A DNA stretch of 34,543 bases, from contig JAEMQU010000009.1 in assembly GCA_016463705.1 (NCBI GenBank), positions 34,648 to 69,190 of the forward strand, written 5' to 3'. The notes under the pieces are model-generated. The model did not search any database and was not told where the DNA came from. It saw nothing but the letters and a program-made list of their open reading frames with translations. This document shows, piece after piece, positions 1 to 8,154 of the stretch. A program made the position numbers and the translations under genes. Source of the stretch: Opitutales bacterium (GTDB lineage Bacteria > Verrucomicrobiota > Verrucomicrobiia > Opitutales > UBA953). Each line of letters opens with the position of its first letter. Position 1 is the stretch's first letter.

Positions 1-957
1 CGTCCGCGTTGGGCGCCCACAACATCATCCCCACGTGTTGCGTTGAAGGGCGATGTCTGTGCGATTGCTTACCGTATCGGTCAGTCTTCTCCCTTCGACG
101 CTCCGGGTGATCCTATTCAACAGGTTTACGGTGTCTACCGTACCATCATCGATCCGGAGAATACTTTCCGTGAGGCTATTCCAAAGATCATGGAGTCAAC
201 GGCGGCCGCTCCAAAGTCGCCATGGAATTATTGGTTTGGTGATGCAGCCACCGCTACCCCGCGTTCATTTGCCAACTACAGTGATATCAAAGCGGATTCA
301 CGTATCCTGATTGATTTTCTCCAGAATGCCTCCACCCCTTGTTGGACATTGGATCAATCAAACTTTATCGCATCAAACGTCGTCGCGATGAATTTCACTT
401 TCTGGTGCACGTCATCTTTGCCTGATAGCTCTGCAGTGACCGGTGCACGTGTTGACCCGCTCAAACGTCCCGCGCAGTTACTCCGACCAGTCCTCGCAGA
501 GTCTACAGATACGGCCTTTAAATTTTCTGCATCAGGCTATCCTTCCTCCTACAGTGCAAATACGGTTGCCGGTGCTGATTCCAATGCGGCACCGTTGCGT
601 TGGACGGATAACAAAGGCGTCGGCGGTGCGAAAACACCTCATCCTTATGATTCCTTTGTGGGTCGTCTCAGAGTTTACTCCGATCGCATTTACCCTGATG
701 CACTAAGTTCAGCAACGACGCCTACTGCTACGCAACTACCTTATTTGCCGTATACACTTAAGGCCATTGAAGTCTCGATCACTGTATTAACTCCCGAGGG
801 TTCCAAGGAATTGCGTGCCTTACAAAAACTGGATGGCAAAGCGCAAAGCTCACAGGGTGTCATCTTGAACACCAATGCTTCTTACCGACGGATTGTTAAT
901 CAGTACGGACGGAATTACACTCGCTATATCCGACTGCTGGGCAACGGCGGCGGCTAA
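1..957 (+). CDS. Prepilin-like (GspJ / Verru_Chthon cassette-like) protein, C-terminal part
   Basis: The reading frame is open from base 1, so the N-terminus, which would carry any prepilin cleavage site and hydrophobic helix, lies outside the window; 318 codons remain. Visible stretches resemble GspJ-type pseudopilins and the large prepilin-like proteins of Verrucomicrobia: GDVCAIAYRI near the start, a region NVVAMNFTFWC in the middle, then AIEVSITVLTPEG followed by RRIVNQYGRNYTRYIRLLG at the end, matching the usual beta-strand, 'value as type' and 'Y..R..L' tail pattern of such pseudopilins. The family call is by eye and moderate. If right, it would be a minor pilin of a type II secretion or type IV pilus-like machine. 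It ends in Gly-Gly-Gly just before a strong terminator, so it is the last gene of its operon. A TTG at 43 is an internal codon rather than a start. Confidence 0.45.
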   Translation, partial: RPRWAPTTSSPRVALKGDVCAIAYRIGQSSPFDAPGDPIQQVYGVYRTIIDPENTFREAIPKIMESTAAAPKSPWNYWFGDAATATPRSFANYSDIKADSRILIDFLQNASTPCWTLDQSNFIASNVVAMNFTFWCTSSLPDSSAVTGARVDPLKRPAQLLRPVLAESTDTAFKFSASGYPSSYSANTVAGADSNAAPLRWTDNKGVGGAKTPHPYDSFVGRLRVYSDRIYPDALSSATTPTATQLPYLPYTLKAIEVSITVLTPEGSKELRALQKLDGKAQSSQGVILNTNASYRRIVNQYGRNYTRYIRLLGNGGG

Positions 958-960
958 AAC

Positions 961-991
961 AAAAAAGGCGTCTAGAAAAGACGCCTTTTTT
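961..991. terminator. Bidirectional intrinsic terminator
   Basis: A perfect 13-bp inverted repeat (961-973 with 979-991) with a 5-nt loop has an A-run on the left arm and a T-run on the right arm. It therefore works as hairpin plus U-tract on both strands, ending the prepilin-like gene from the left and accA from the right. Confidence 0.9.
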
Positions 992-1013
992 ATGAGGTAA
1001 TATTTTAAATATC

Positions 1014-1982
1014 TTATTCCGAGTAGACGCCCATCTTACGGAACTTCGCGTAACGTTCGGCGACGAGTTTCTCGCCCGAGAGTTTACCGAGCTGCTTAAG
1101 AGTCTCGCGTAAGGTCTTACGAATATTGGAACTGGTTGCGGCGGGGTCTTCTTGCGCACCGCCGAGAGGCTCTTTGATGACGCCATCGACGACTCCGAGC
1201 TTAACGAGGTTAGGCGCATCTAAACGCAGTGCTTCCGCTGCCTTAGGTGCATGAGCACGGTCTTTAAAGAGAATCGCGGCACAACCCTCAGGAGAAATCA
1301 CGGAGTAGTAAGCATTTTCTAAAATAAAGACGCGATTAGATACAGCGATACCGAGGGCACCACCGGAACCGCCTTCGCCGATGACGAAAGTAATGATGGG
1401 TACTTGGAATTGACTCATCTCACGCAGATTCACGGCAATCGCTTCGGCGACGTGACGTTCTTCGGATCCGATTCCTGGGAAGGCACCAGGAGTGTCGACC
1501 AAGGTAATAATCGGCAACTTGAAAGTATGCGCCATTTTCATGAGACGCAGGGCTTTGCGATAACCTTCAGGATTGGGGCAACCGAAGTTGCGGCGTAAAT
1601 TTTCTTTGGTATCACGACCTTTTTGTTGTCCGATAATCATCACCGGCTGACCTTCAAAAAACGCCGTACCACCGACAATCGATTCGTCGTCCATGTAAAG
1701 ACGGTCTCCGTGCAGCTCTTGGAAGTCGTCGCACAACATATTGATGTAGTCGAGCGAGTAGGGGCGACGAGGGTGACGTGCTAACTGCACCCGCTGCCAA
1801 GGGTTGAGGTTGCCGTAAATATCGCGGCGGGTTTGTTCGAGCTTAGCCTCCAGGGAATTCGCTTCCTTGGTGACGTTGATGCCCGCAGATTCCGATGAGG
1901 CACGGAGGGCAATAATTTTGTCCTCCAACTCGCGGATGGGCTTTTCGAACTCTAAAGTGAAGCGTGGCTTCGTAACAGACAT
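1014..1982 (-). CDS. accA: Acetyl-CoA carboxylase carboxyltransferase subunit alpha
   Basis: AccA, with AccD, moves the carboxyl group from biotin-BCCP to acetyl-CoA, giving malonyl-CoA for fatty-acid synthesis in the cytoplasm. The 322-residue protein matches the family along its whole length: the N-terminal helical part (FEKPIRELEDKI), the RHPRRPYSLDYI block, GQQKGRDTKEN, the VDTPGAFPG oxyanion-type segment and GEGGSGGALGI. I chose the ATG at 1982 (MSVTKPRF) because it gives the normal length of about 320. The frame stays open to a TTG at 2054, which would add 24 residues unlike AccA; that TTG is preceded by an AGGGG, so the longer form cannot be fully excluded. The gene stands alone, divergent from the aminomutase gene, and ends at the shared terminator. 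The partner accD is not in the window. Confidence 0.95.
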   Translation of the reverse strand: MSVTKPRFTLEFEKPIRELEDKIIALRASSESAGINVTKEANSLEAKLEQTRRDIYGNLNPWQRVQLARHPRRPYSLDYINMLCDDFQELHGDRLYMDDESIVGGTAFFEGQPVMIIGQQKGRDTKENLRRNFGCPNPEGYRKALRLMKMAHTFKLPIITLVDTPGAFPGIGSEERHVAEAIAVNLREMSQFQVPIITFVIGEGGSGGALGIAVSNRVFILENAYYSVISPEGCAAILFKDRAHAPKAAEALRLDAPNLVKLGVVDGVIKEPLGGAQEDPAATSSNIRKTLRETLKQLGKLSGEKLVAERYAKFRKMGVYSE

Positions 1983-2230
1983 GCCAACTAAATAGGACAG
2001 TTGGGGCCAGTAGAGCAAACGGAATAGGGAGCTCTTAACACTGAAATCGCTCAATTTACCCCTATTTTATGAAGGTTTTGATTTATTTGAGATTTTCTGG
2101 GGCTTGAGCAGGGATTTCACTCATCTCACGTCGCCTACTCGGTGCGTGCCTAAACTCGTCCATCACTTTAAATAACCTATTCACGATTTGCCTGAAAACT
2201 TATTTGGGTTAGTTTCAACACTTCGATTAC

Positions 2231-3397
2231 ATGTTTCCTCTCGATCAACGTAAAAACTGGTATTCAGGGCAAGGGCTGTGGGCGGATGTGCCAGCAAAAG
2301 ATTGGAACGACTGGACATGGCAGTTGCGAAATCGAATCACGACCTTGGCTCAGTTGGAGAAGCTGATGACTTTAACGCCTGATGAAAAAGAGGGCTGCCT
2401 TTTTGCCGCCAACAAACTTTCGTTAGCCATTACTCCGTATTATTTTAATCTGATTGATACGAAGAATCCCGAATGTCCGGTTCGTAAACAGGTCATTCCC
2501 AATATCCAAGAATCCTACATCGCTCCGGGTGAATCGCCCGACCCTGTGGGCGAAGAGGGTACAATGCCCGTTCCAGGAATCGTCCATCGTTATCCCGATC
2601 GTGTTCTCTTTTTAGTGACCGATCGTTGTGCTTCCTACTGCCGATATTGTACCCGTAGTCGATTAGTCTCGAACGCCCAGTCCTATGATTTTCATCCCGA
2701 GCTCGAACAAGGTTTGAAGTATATTGAAAGTCACCCCGAGATCCGCGATGTGCTGATTTCAGGGGGCGATCCGTTATTACTCTCCGATGCCAAAATCGAT
2801 TCCTTGCTGGGTCGCTTACGCGCCATTCCGCATGTGGAATTTATTAGAATGGGCTCACGAATACCTATTTTTCTTCCACAGCGAATTACGCCAGAGTTAG
2901 CAGAAATTTTCCGCAAACACGGTCCTATCTGGATGAGCATTCACACGAATCATCCGAAAGAAGTAACCCAAGAACTCGCTGTGGCTTGCGAACATCTATC
3001 CTTAGCGGGCGTGCCGCTAGGAAATCAGTCCGTTTTACTTAATGGCATCAACGATAGCATCGAAGTGATGAAATCATTAGTTCACCGACTTTTAATGATT
3101 CGGGTGCGCCCTTATTATTTATATGCCTGTGATTTGATCGAGGGGTCGACGCATTTTCGTGCGCCGATTCAAAAGGGAATTGAAATTATTCGTGGCTTAC
3201 GTGGACACACCACCGGCTACAGTATTCCCCAATTAGTCGTCGATGGGCCTGGCGGCGGCGGCAAAATCCCGCTCAATCCTGAATACGTTCAAGCCATACA
3301 CGATGGCGTCTTAGAATTAAGGAATTTTGAAGATAGAACTTATATTTACCCGACCGGAAATAAGTTACCTGATCCAACTCCTAAGTTACTCGACTAA
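2231..3397 (+). CDS. kamA: Lysine 2,3-aminomutase (KamA family, radical SAM/PLP)
   Basis: This radical-SAM, PLP-dependent enzyme is expected to convert L-lysine to L-beta-lysine. The Cx3Cx2C iron-sulphur motif is at C133, C137 and C140. The PGGGGK segment carries the PLP lysine at K345. Two aspartates that bind the substrate amino group in the clostridial enzyme appear in their usual context, D301 in YACDL and D338 in VVDGP, which favours true lysine aminomutase. At 388 residues it is shorter than clostridial KamA (about 416) and longer than EpmB (about 340). EpmB would modify elongation factor P, but the EF-P in this window lacks the target residue and no epmA is visible. Beta-lysine could instead feed an osmolyte such as N-epsilon-acetyl-beta-lysine; no acetyltransferase (AblB) neighbour is present. 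The exact role is therefore inference. Confidence 0.85.
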   Translation: MFPLDQRKNWYSGQGLWADVPAKDWNDWTWQLRNRITTLAQLEKLMTLTPDEKEGCLFAANKLSLAITPYYFNLIDTKNPECPVRKQVIPNIQESYIAPGESPDPVGEEGTMPVPGIVHRYPDRVLFLVTDRCASYCRYCTRSRLVSNAQSYDFHPELEQGLKYIESHPEIRDVLISGGDPLLLSDAKIDSLLGRLRAIPHVEFIRMGSRIPIFLPQRITPELAEIFRKHGPIWMSIHTNHPKEVTQELAVACEHLSLAGVPLGNQSVLLNGINDSIEVMKSLVHRLLMIRVRPYYLYACDLIEGSTHFRAPIQKGIEIIRGLRGHTTGYSIPQLVVDGPGGGGKIPLNPEYVQAIHDGVLELRNFEDRTYIYPTGNKLPDPTPKLLD

Positions 3398-3401
3398 AAT
3401 A

Positions 3402-3530
3402 CTACGGGAGGGACTTGGGTAAATTCTGACGGTCAATAGAGGTGTGACTGGTCGCATCTTGATCGCAATTCACTAGGATTAATAAACACAGCGCACCTAG
3501 GATAACTGCGAAAATGGATAAAGGTGACAT
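3402..3530 (-). CDS. Possible 42-residue membrane or lipoprotein-like peptide
   Basis: This short open frame starts with ATG at 3530 and lies between kamA and tRNA-Arg. The peptide begins MSPLSIFAVILGALCLLILV, one continuous hydrophobic segment, then N-C-D and a hydrophilic tail with D, H, R and K residues ending in Pro. The layout resembles a short lipoprotein or single-span peptide, as in entericidin-like proteins. The Cys at position 22 follows L-V-N, and Asn at -1 is atypical for a lipobox, so lipidation is doubtful. It ends 4 bp from the kamA stop, convergent with it. An inverted repeat lies just upstream of its start. No family is recognised, and a chance open frame remains possible. 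Confidence 0.4.
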   Translation of the reverse strand: MSPLSIFAVILGALCLLILVNCDQDATSHTSIDRQNLPKSLP

Positions 3531-3542
3531 CAACGAGAATTC

Positions 3543-3567
3543 ATAATGTAAAAAATCATTACATTAT
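3543..3567. repeat. 9-bp inverted repeat in AT-rich leader
   Basis: ATAATGTAA (3543-3551) and its exact reverse complement (3559-3567) are separated by 7 nt. It lies 12 bp upstream of the start of the 42-codon frame on the minus strand, inside a very AT-rich block (3540-3590). It could be an operator or an RNA hairpin for that gene. No T-run follows it on either strand as a standard terminator would need. Confidence 0.45.
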
Positions 3568-3627
3568 AATCAACAATAATTATACAATAACCAACCCTGA
3601 GGGTTATTCTCGAGGGGGTGCTTAAAG

Positions 3628-3702
3628 TGGTGGGCCCGTAGGGATTCGAACCCCAAACGTCTGATCCGTAGTCAGAAATGATATCCATTTCACCACGAGC
3701 CC
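3628..3702 (-). tRNA. tRNA-Arg (anticodon ACG)
   Basis: The reverse strand folds as a full cloverleaf. The 7-bp acceptor stem pairs 3696-3702 with 3632-3638 and includes one G-U pair. The anticodon stem TCTGA/TCAGA encloses the loop CTACGGA, anticodon ACG, which would be read as ICG after deamination and decode CGU/CGC/CGA. The T-loop is GTTCGAATC. The 3' CCA is encoded (3628-3630), unlike the tRNA-Gln in this window. It is a single tRNA gene between ubiE and the small open frame, with no direct repeat or integrase suggesting use as an attachment site. Confidence 0.95.
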
Positions 3703-3757
3703 AGTGAAGGGTTAAAAGAACTGACTACAGGGGCTAAGGCAAGGAATTTTTAAAAAA

Positions 3758-4447
3758 TCACTTTTTAGCCCTATGAAGTGCAACCGTACCGCACAAAAAC
3801 AGTTCATAAGTCACTTCGCTAAAACCCACCTTTTTAAGTTCGACGGTTAAACCATCGGCATCAGGAAAATCGGCGATACTGGATCCGAGGTAGCGATAGG
3901 CGCCAAAATCTCCGGTAAGAAGGCCAGCTAAAATGGGTGAAATGATTCGTACGTGGATAAAGTGTAATGGCCAAAAGAGTTTAGAGGGCTGCGAAAATTC
4001 TAAAATAAAAACAGATCCATGATTCTGAGTAATCCGGGCAAGTTCTTTTAACCCCTGTTCACGATGCTCGAAATTTCTCACCCCGTAAGCAATCGTCACG
4101 ACTTCGCAGCTCGCATCGGACATGGGCAACTTCATACAATCACCAGTCAGGAATTCTATGGATTTATTTTCATGGGCCGCTCGACTACGGGCAATATCGA
4201 GCATCGGTTCACAAAAATCATATCCGGTAATCTTAGTCGTAGAGGGGAGGGACTCACTCATGGCGATGGCCACGTCGCCGCTACCCGTGGCGAGGTCGAC
4301 CACTTCCTTGGGATTGAGTTTGGCCACGCTAGCGATGAGTCGATTTCGCCAAAGCACACAGAGCCCAAAACTTAAGACTCTATTGGCCAAGTCATACCGC
4401 GAGGCAATGCCTGAAAACATTTGGTTAACTACATTGCCTTGAGCCAT
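3758..4447 (-). CDS. ubiE: Demethylmenaquinone/ubiquinone C-methyltransferase UbiE/MenG
   Basis: This SAM-dependent class I methyltransferase performs the C-methylation step of menaquinone (and, in some bacteria, ubiquinone) synthesis. Family marks are the N-terminal VNQMFSGIASRYDLANR, the SAM-binding VDLATGSGDVA, the acidic strand GYDFCEPML, and the signature YGVRNFEHREQGLKEL, followed by the C-terminal YRYLGSSIADFPD block. The ATG at 4447 is used, giving 229 residues; a TTG two codons upstream is the only alternative. In a verrucomicrobial setting menaquinone is the likelier product, but no other quinone gene in the window settles it. mnmA lies upstream in the same direction, with a 47-bp gap, so the two may be co-transcribed. 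Confidence 0.9.
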   Translation of the reverse strand: MAQGNVVNQMFSGIASRYDLANRVLSFGLCVLWRNRLIASVAKLNPKEVVDLATGSGDVAIAMSESLPSTTKITGYDFCEPMLDIARSRAAHENKSIEFLTGDCMKLPMSDASCEVVTIAYGVRNFEHREQGLKELARITQNHGSVFILEFSQPSKLFWPLHFIHVRIISPILAGLLTGDFGAYRYLGSSIADFPDADGLTVELKKVGFSEVTYELFLCGTVALHRAKK

Positions 4448-4494
4448 GCTCAACGCTTCAAGGAATCGGGTAGAAGGTCAAGTCATCCACTCAC

Positions 4495-5571
4495 TTAACG
4501 AAAAATTCCACCGCCCAATAAAACATGGTCGCGGTAAATCGCTACCATCTGTCCAGGCGCTAATCCTCTTTGGATATCTTTAAATTTGAATGTGACGCTG
4601 CCATCCGCTTCGGGTATATATTTCGCCCAAGTAGATGCATCGCGATAACGTACGCGAACTTCGATATCTTGTGCAGTGGTGACGGGCTGATTAATCCAGC
4701 TGAAGTTGTAGGCCTTGGCTTCGCTGGTATATAAATCAGGCGTACCTGGTTTATCAAAGGCCACATGCAGCGTATTCGCATTAAAATCTTTTTTCGTAAC
4801 GACGAAATATTCATTATCGGTATTCGAGGGTAGTCCGATTCCTTTGCGCTGACCGATGGTGTAGCGATGTAGGCCTCGATGTTGTCCAATCGTTTTGCCA
4901 TCAGCCCTGACAATCGGTCCGGGTTGATCAGGAATGTGTTTTTCGAGAAAATCCTGAACCGGTACTTGTCCTAAAAAACAAATACCTTGGCTATCTTTTC
5001 GCGTAGCATTGGGCAGTTTAGCATCCTCGGCTAATTTACGAATTTCTGATTTTGTAAAATCTCCAATCGGGAAGAGCACTTGAGCAATTTGGCTTTGTCG
5101 AAGTAACGCTAGGAAATACGACTGATCTTTTTGGGGGTCGACTCCCTCCATTAAATCAAACGTGCCATCCGCGTTGGCGCGTCGACGTACATAATGTCCG
5201 GTAGCAATCGAGTCATAGCCTTCTTGCAGTGCGCGTTGGAGGAAAACTCCAAATTTCATTTCTCGATTACAAATAATATCTGGGTTGGGAGTGAGCCCGC
5301 GACGGTATCCATCCACCAAGTATTCAACGACCTTCTCGCGATAGTCTTTAACAAGGTCGATAATCTTGAAGGGGATCTTAAGATGTTCGGCTACTGCTTG
5401 GGCGTTACGGACGTCGTCTTCCCAGGGACATTCACCAGGGAAGGGCAGGCCTTCTTCGTTCATCCATGTTCTGAAATAGGCAGCATGCACCTCGTGGCCT
5501 TGCTGTTTGAGGAGCAAGGCTGCGACGGCGCTGTCAACGCCACCGGAAAGGGCTACAAGGATTTTGGCCAT
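4495..5571 (-). CDS. mnmA: tRNA-specific 2-thiouridylase MnmA
   Basis: MnmA adenylates and thiolates U34 of tRNAs for Lys, Glu and Gln, using sulphur relayed from a cysteine desulphurase. The 358-residue length is normal. The PP-loop motif SGGVDS is at residues 9-14. The two catalytic cysteines are in place: C101 in IICNREMKF and C198 in SQGICFLGQ. TGHYVRR, the DQSYFL block and GQRKGIG in the C-terminal half also match. The tRNA-Gln(TTG) encoded 5 kb away is one of its expected substrates. The start is the ATG at 5571 (MAKILVALSGG), the standard position. It is the first gene of a minus-strand pair with ubiE and is divergent from the LysM gene. Confidence 0.96.
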   Translation of the reverse strand: MAKILVALSGGVDSAVAALLLKQQGHEVHAAYFRTWMNEEGLPFPGECPWEDDVRNAQAVAEHLKIPFKIIDLVKDYREKVVEYLVDGYRRGLTPNPDIICNREMKFGVFLQRALQEGYDSIATGHYVRRRANADGTFDLMEGVDPQKDQSYFLALLRQSQIAQVLFPIGDFTKSEIRKLAEDAKLPNATRKDSQGICFLGQVPVQDFLEKHIPDQPGPIVRADGKTIGQHRGLHRYTIGQRKGIGLPSNTDNEYFVVTKKDFNANTLHVAFDKPGTPDLYTSEAKAYNFSWINQPVTTAQDIEVRVRYRDASTWAKYIPEADGSVTFKFKDIQRGLAPGQMVAIYRDHVLLGGGIFR

Positions 5572-5687
5572 CTTTTCATAAGTTAGATAAATTCTACCCC
5601 GAGGGGCGAGAAAGGAAACCTAGTCCCAGGCCCTAACTGCTTGTTAAGTCCCTTGCCAGCGGTGCTAAGATAGATTTTAGTGTGCTC

Positions 5688-6272
5688 ATGCGTCTCGGAC
5701 TAGCCTTCCTTCTGATGAGTCTCACCCCCCTTTGGGCCCAATCCAACCAAGTGGCGGGTATGCAACAGGATATTGCAGACTTAAAAACCGAAGTAGAAAA
5801 ACTCAAATTAGAAAATCAGGACCTCCGTGAGTCCTCATCGCGCCAACGCGCTTCAGCCGCTCCCGCGAGCTCACCCAGCGAAGCGAATGCCAAACAGCGT
5901 AAAGAAGTTTTAGACGAAGTGGATCGTCGTTTAAAAATTCAAACGAAGGAAGTGAATGCGGCCTTGGCCGAACTGACCCGCCAAGTGAATACCACTTTAA
6001 CGAAAAATAATTCAACTCCAGCCAAGACTAAATCACCAGCTCCCGTAGCAACAGCGGAAACTCCTGCGGTGGTCGAAGAACCTGCTACGACGGAAATGCC
6101 CCAAACCGGTGTGACTTATAAAGTGGTGCGTGGTGATTCCGTGACGCGTATTGCGAAGAAATTTAATTCCAAAACGGAATGGATTTTACAGGCGAATAAA
6201 TTACCTAATGCGGCTGCCTTGAAGGCCGACGTCGAAATTTTCGTTCCCCAAGCGGAAACTCCTGCTCAATAA
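5688..6272 (+). CDS. Secreted coiled-coil protein with C-terminal LysM domain
   Basis: The ATG at 5688 gives a 194-residue protein starting with a signal peptide (MRLGLAFLLMSLTPLWA, cleavage near residue 17). A GTG two codons upstream is an alternative. Residues 24-52 have a heptad-like pattern rich in Leu, Glu and Lys, probably a coiled coil, followed by a Pro/Ala/Ser-rich linker with a second charged helix (70-105). Residues 143-187 (TYKVVRGDSVTRIAKKF to VEIFVPQ) form a single LysM peptidoglycan-binding domain. A periplasmic protein that binds cell wall is expected; no catalytic domain is visible. It lies 6 bp before parB, so the two are almost certainly co-transcribed, an unexplained pairing. 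Confidence 0.75.
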   Translation: MRLGLAFLLMSLTPLWAQSNQVAGMQQDIADLKTEVEKLKLENQDLRESSSRQRASAAPASSPSEANAKQRKEVLDEVDRRLKIQTKEVNAALAELTRQVNTTLTKNNSTPAKTKSPAPVATAETPAVVEEPATTEMPQTGVTYKVVRGDSVTRIAKKFNSKTEWILQANKLPNAAALKADVEIFVPQAETPAQ

Positions 6273-6278
6273 TTTTAC

Positions 6279-7175
6279 ATGGCAACTCCTCCCAAAAAAT
6301 CGCTCGGTCGCGGACTCGGTTCCCTCATCGGTGCAGGTATTAATAAGTCCAATACAGAAGCCGCTCCCGTCGTCGCTCCTGCACCTTCAGCTCCTGGTTT
6401 AAGTTTATCGGAAATTTTACTGACTCAAATTGTCGCTAACCCTCGCCAGCCTCGTCGCGAATTCGATGAAGCCAGTGTGAAGGAATTAGCCGAATCTATT
6501 AGGTCCGAAGGCCTTTTACAGCCAGTGGTAGTCCGCAAAACTAAAGACGGCTTTGAATTGATTGCGGGTGAGCGTCGTTTTCGTGCTTTTAAGTTACTCG
6601 GTCAAAAAACGATTACGGCCCGACTCCTCGAAGCGAGTGATGCATCGAGTGCCGTTCTCGCTTTAGTCGAAAATTTACAACGCGCGGATTTAAACCCGAT
6701 TGATGAAGCTCTCGGTATCGCCTCCTTGATGCGCGATTTCTCACTGACTCAAGAGTCGGTAGCCGATCGACTCGGAAAACCTCGCGCGACAATCGCGAAC
6801 TCGGTGCGTTTGCTCTCACTGGACCGTGAAATCCAAGGCTACTTATCGAAAGGACAAATCTCGGCGGGTCATGCCAAGGTTTTACTCGCGATTGAAAATC
6901 TTGCTCATCGCATTCAAGCCACTCGTAAAGTAGTGGAGGACGGTTTATCCGTACGTGCTACCGAATCGCTCGTGAAAACTTTTGTCACCGATAAAAAGAA
7001 AATTCATCGCGACAAAGAAAAAACGGTTGTGGAAGATGTCCAAAAGAAAATCGCTTCACACTTATCCGCCAAAGTACAAGTCACCCGTAAGGGTAAAAAA
7101 GGAACCATCATTATTAGTTATGAAGGGGATGATGACTTGGCGCGCTTGCTCGAGAAATTCGGCATTCGACTCTAA
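6279..7175 (+). CDS. parB: Chromosome-partitioning protein ParB (Spo0J family)
   Basis: ParB binds parS sites near the origin, spreads as a CTP-dependent clamp, and works with ParA and SMC. The 298-residue protein has the N-terminal basic ParA-contacting peptide (KKSLGRGLGSLIG, residues 6-18), the ParB/sulfiredoxin-like domain with NPRQPRR (54-60), the CTP-binding GERRFR box (98-103) and ENLQR (131-135), a helix-turn-helix at about 157-180 (LTQESVADRLGKPRATIAN), and a C-terminal dimerisation region. parA, usually directly upstream, is absent here; the LysM gene takes its place. No convincing parS site was found in the window. It ends at a bidirectional terminator. Confidence 0.95.
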   Translation: MATPPKKSLGRGLGSLIGAGINKSNTEAAPVVAPAPSAPGLSLSEILLTQIVANPRQPRREFDEASVKELAESIRSEGLLQPVVVRKTKDGFELIAGERRFRAFKLLGQKTITARLLEASDASSAVLALVENLQRADLNPIDEALGIASLMRDFSLTQESVADRLGKPRATIANSVRLLSLDREIQGYLSKGQISAGHAKVLLAIENLAHRIQATRKVVEDGLSVRATESLVKTFVTDKKKIHRDKEKTVVEDVQKKIASHLSAKVQVTRKGKKGTIIISYEGDDDLARLLEKFGIRL

Positions 7176-7189
7176 GTTCAAACCCATAA

Positions 7190-7215
7190 AAAAAGCCCGT
7201 GAAAACGGGCTTTTT
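7190..7215. terminator. Bidirectional intrinsic terminator between parB and sucD
   Basis: An 11-bp inverted repeat (7190-7200 with 7205-7215) around a GAAA tetraloop has A-runs on the left and T-runs on the right. It serves parB on the plus strand and sucD on the minus strand. Confidence 0.9.
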
Positions 7216-7236
7216 GTTTGATTAGGTTTATCCGAA

Positions 7237-8142
7237 TTATCCGCGCCAGACGCGTAATAATGCATCAGCCATATCCGATGGAGTTGCGGCAACCGAGATA
7301 CCACACTCTTGGAATATCTTAATTTTGGCTTCCGCAGTATCTTCAGCTCCACCGATTACAGCACCTGCGTGACCCATGCGTCGACCCGCAGGAGCGGTGG
7401 CACCCGCGATAAATCCAGCGACCGGTTTCTTGCAATTCGCTTTGATCCAGCGTGCGGCTTCGACTTCTGCGCTACCACCGATTTCGCCAATCATGATGAT
7501 CGCTTCGGTTTCAGGATCTTCGTTGAAGAGTTTAATCACATCGAGGTGTGAGGTGCCATTGACCGGGTCGCCACCAATACCGACGCAGGTGGATTGTCCG
7601 TGTCCTTTGCAAGTCAGTTGCCAAACGGCTTCGTAGGTGAGGGTACCGGAGCGGGAAACGACACCGACTTTTCCGCGCTTGTGAATGTAGCCAGGGGCGA
7701 TGCCAATACGGCAGCCACCGTGAGATTTATCACCACGGCCAGGAGTTACGACGCCTGGGCAGTTAGGTCCAATTAAGCGTGTACGACGGCCCTGCATGGC
7801 ACGTTTAGCACGCACCATATCACGTACCGGAATGCCTTCGGTGATGGCGACAGCGAGGTCGAGATCCGCATCAAAACACTCAAGAATCGCATCGGCGGCA
7901 AAGGGTGGAGGTACGAAAATCGCAGACACGGTTGCGCCTGTTTGTTTAGCAGCTTCAGCAACGGTATTAAAAATAGGAACCTTCACACCGTTGTGTTCGA
8001 AGACTTGTCCGCCTTTACCAGGGGTGACGCCAGCGACGATTTGCGAACCGTAGTCGATGGAAAGTCTTGCATGACGACCACCGAAATCTCCGGTGATGCC
8101 TTGAACTAAGACGCGTGTTTTTTCGTGAACGAGAATAGACAT
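7237..8142 (-). CDS. sucD: Succinyl-CoA synthetase subunit alpha
   Basis: SucD carries the active-site histidine that is phosphorylated while succinyl-CoA and succinate are interconverted in the TCA cycle. The 301-residue protein shows the CoA-binding Rossmann start ([13 protein letters not shown]), the TPGKGG segment, [12 protein letters not shown], and the catalytic His in [12 protein letters not shown]. It is about ten residues longer than typical SucD because of an insertion (GRGDKSHGG) after VVTPG, where most family members have a short Gly-Glu turn. It is the second gene of sucCD, 12 bp after sucC, and ends at the terminator shared with parB. Confidence 0.96.
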   Translation of the reverse strand: MSILVHEKTRVLVQGITGDFGGRHARLSIDYGSQIVAGVTPGKGGQVFEHNGVKVPIFNTVAEAAKQTGATVSAIFVPPPFAADAILECFDADLDLAVAITEGIPVRDMVRAKRAMQGRRTRLIGPNCPGVVTPGRGDKSHGGCRIGIAPGYIHKRGKVGVVSRSGTLTYEAVWQLTCKGHGQSTCVGIGGDPVNGTSHLDVIKLFNEDPETEAIIMIGEIGGSAEVEAARWIKANCKKPVAGFIAGATAPAGRRMGHAGAVIGGAEDTAEAKIKIFQECGISVAATPSDMADALLRVWRG

Positions 8143-8154
8143 TTTAAAGAGTAA

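Noticed and set aside
1983-2054. 24-residue N-terminal extension of AccA starting at a TTG
   Set aside because: The extension has no resemblance to AccA, and the internal ATG gives the usual length, although an AGGGG precedes the TTG.
3586-3608. AATAACC/GGTTATT inverted repeat as a terminator between kamA and tRNA-Arg
   Set aside because: The stem is short, has a competing pairing (AACCC/GGGTT) and no T-run on either strand.
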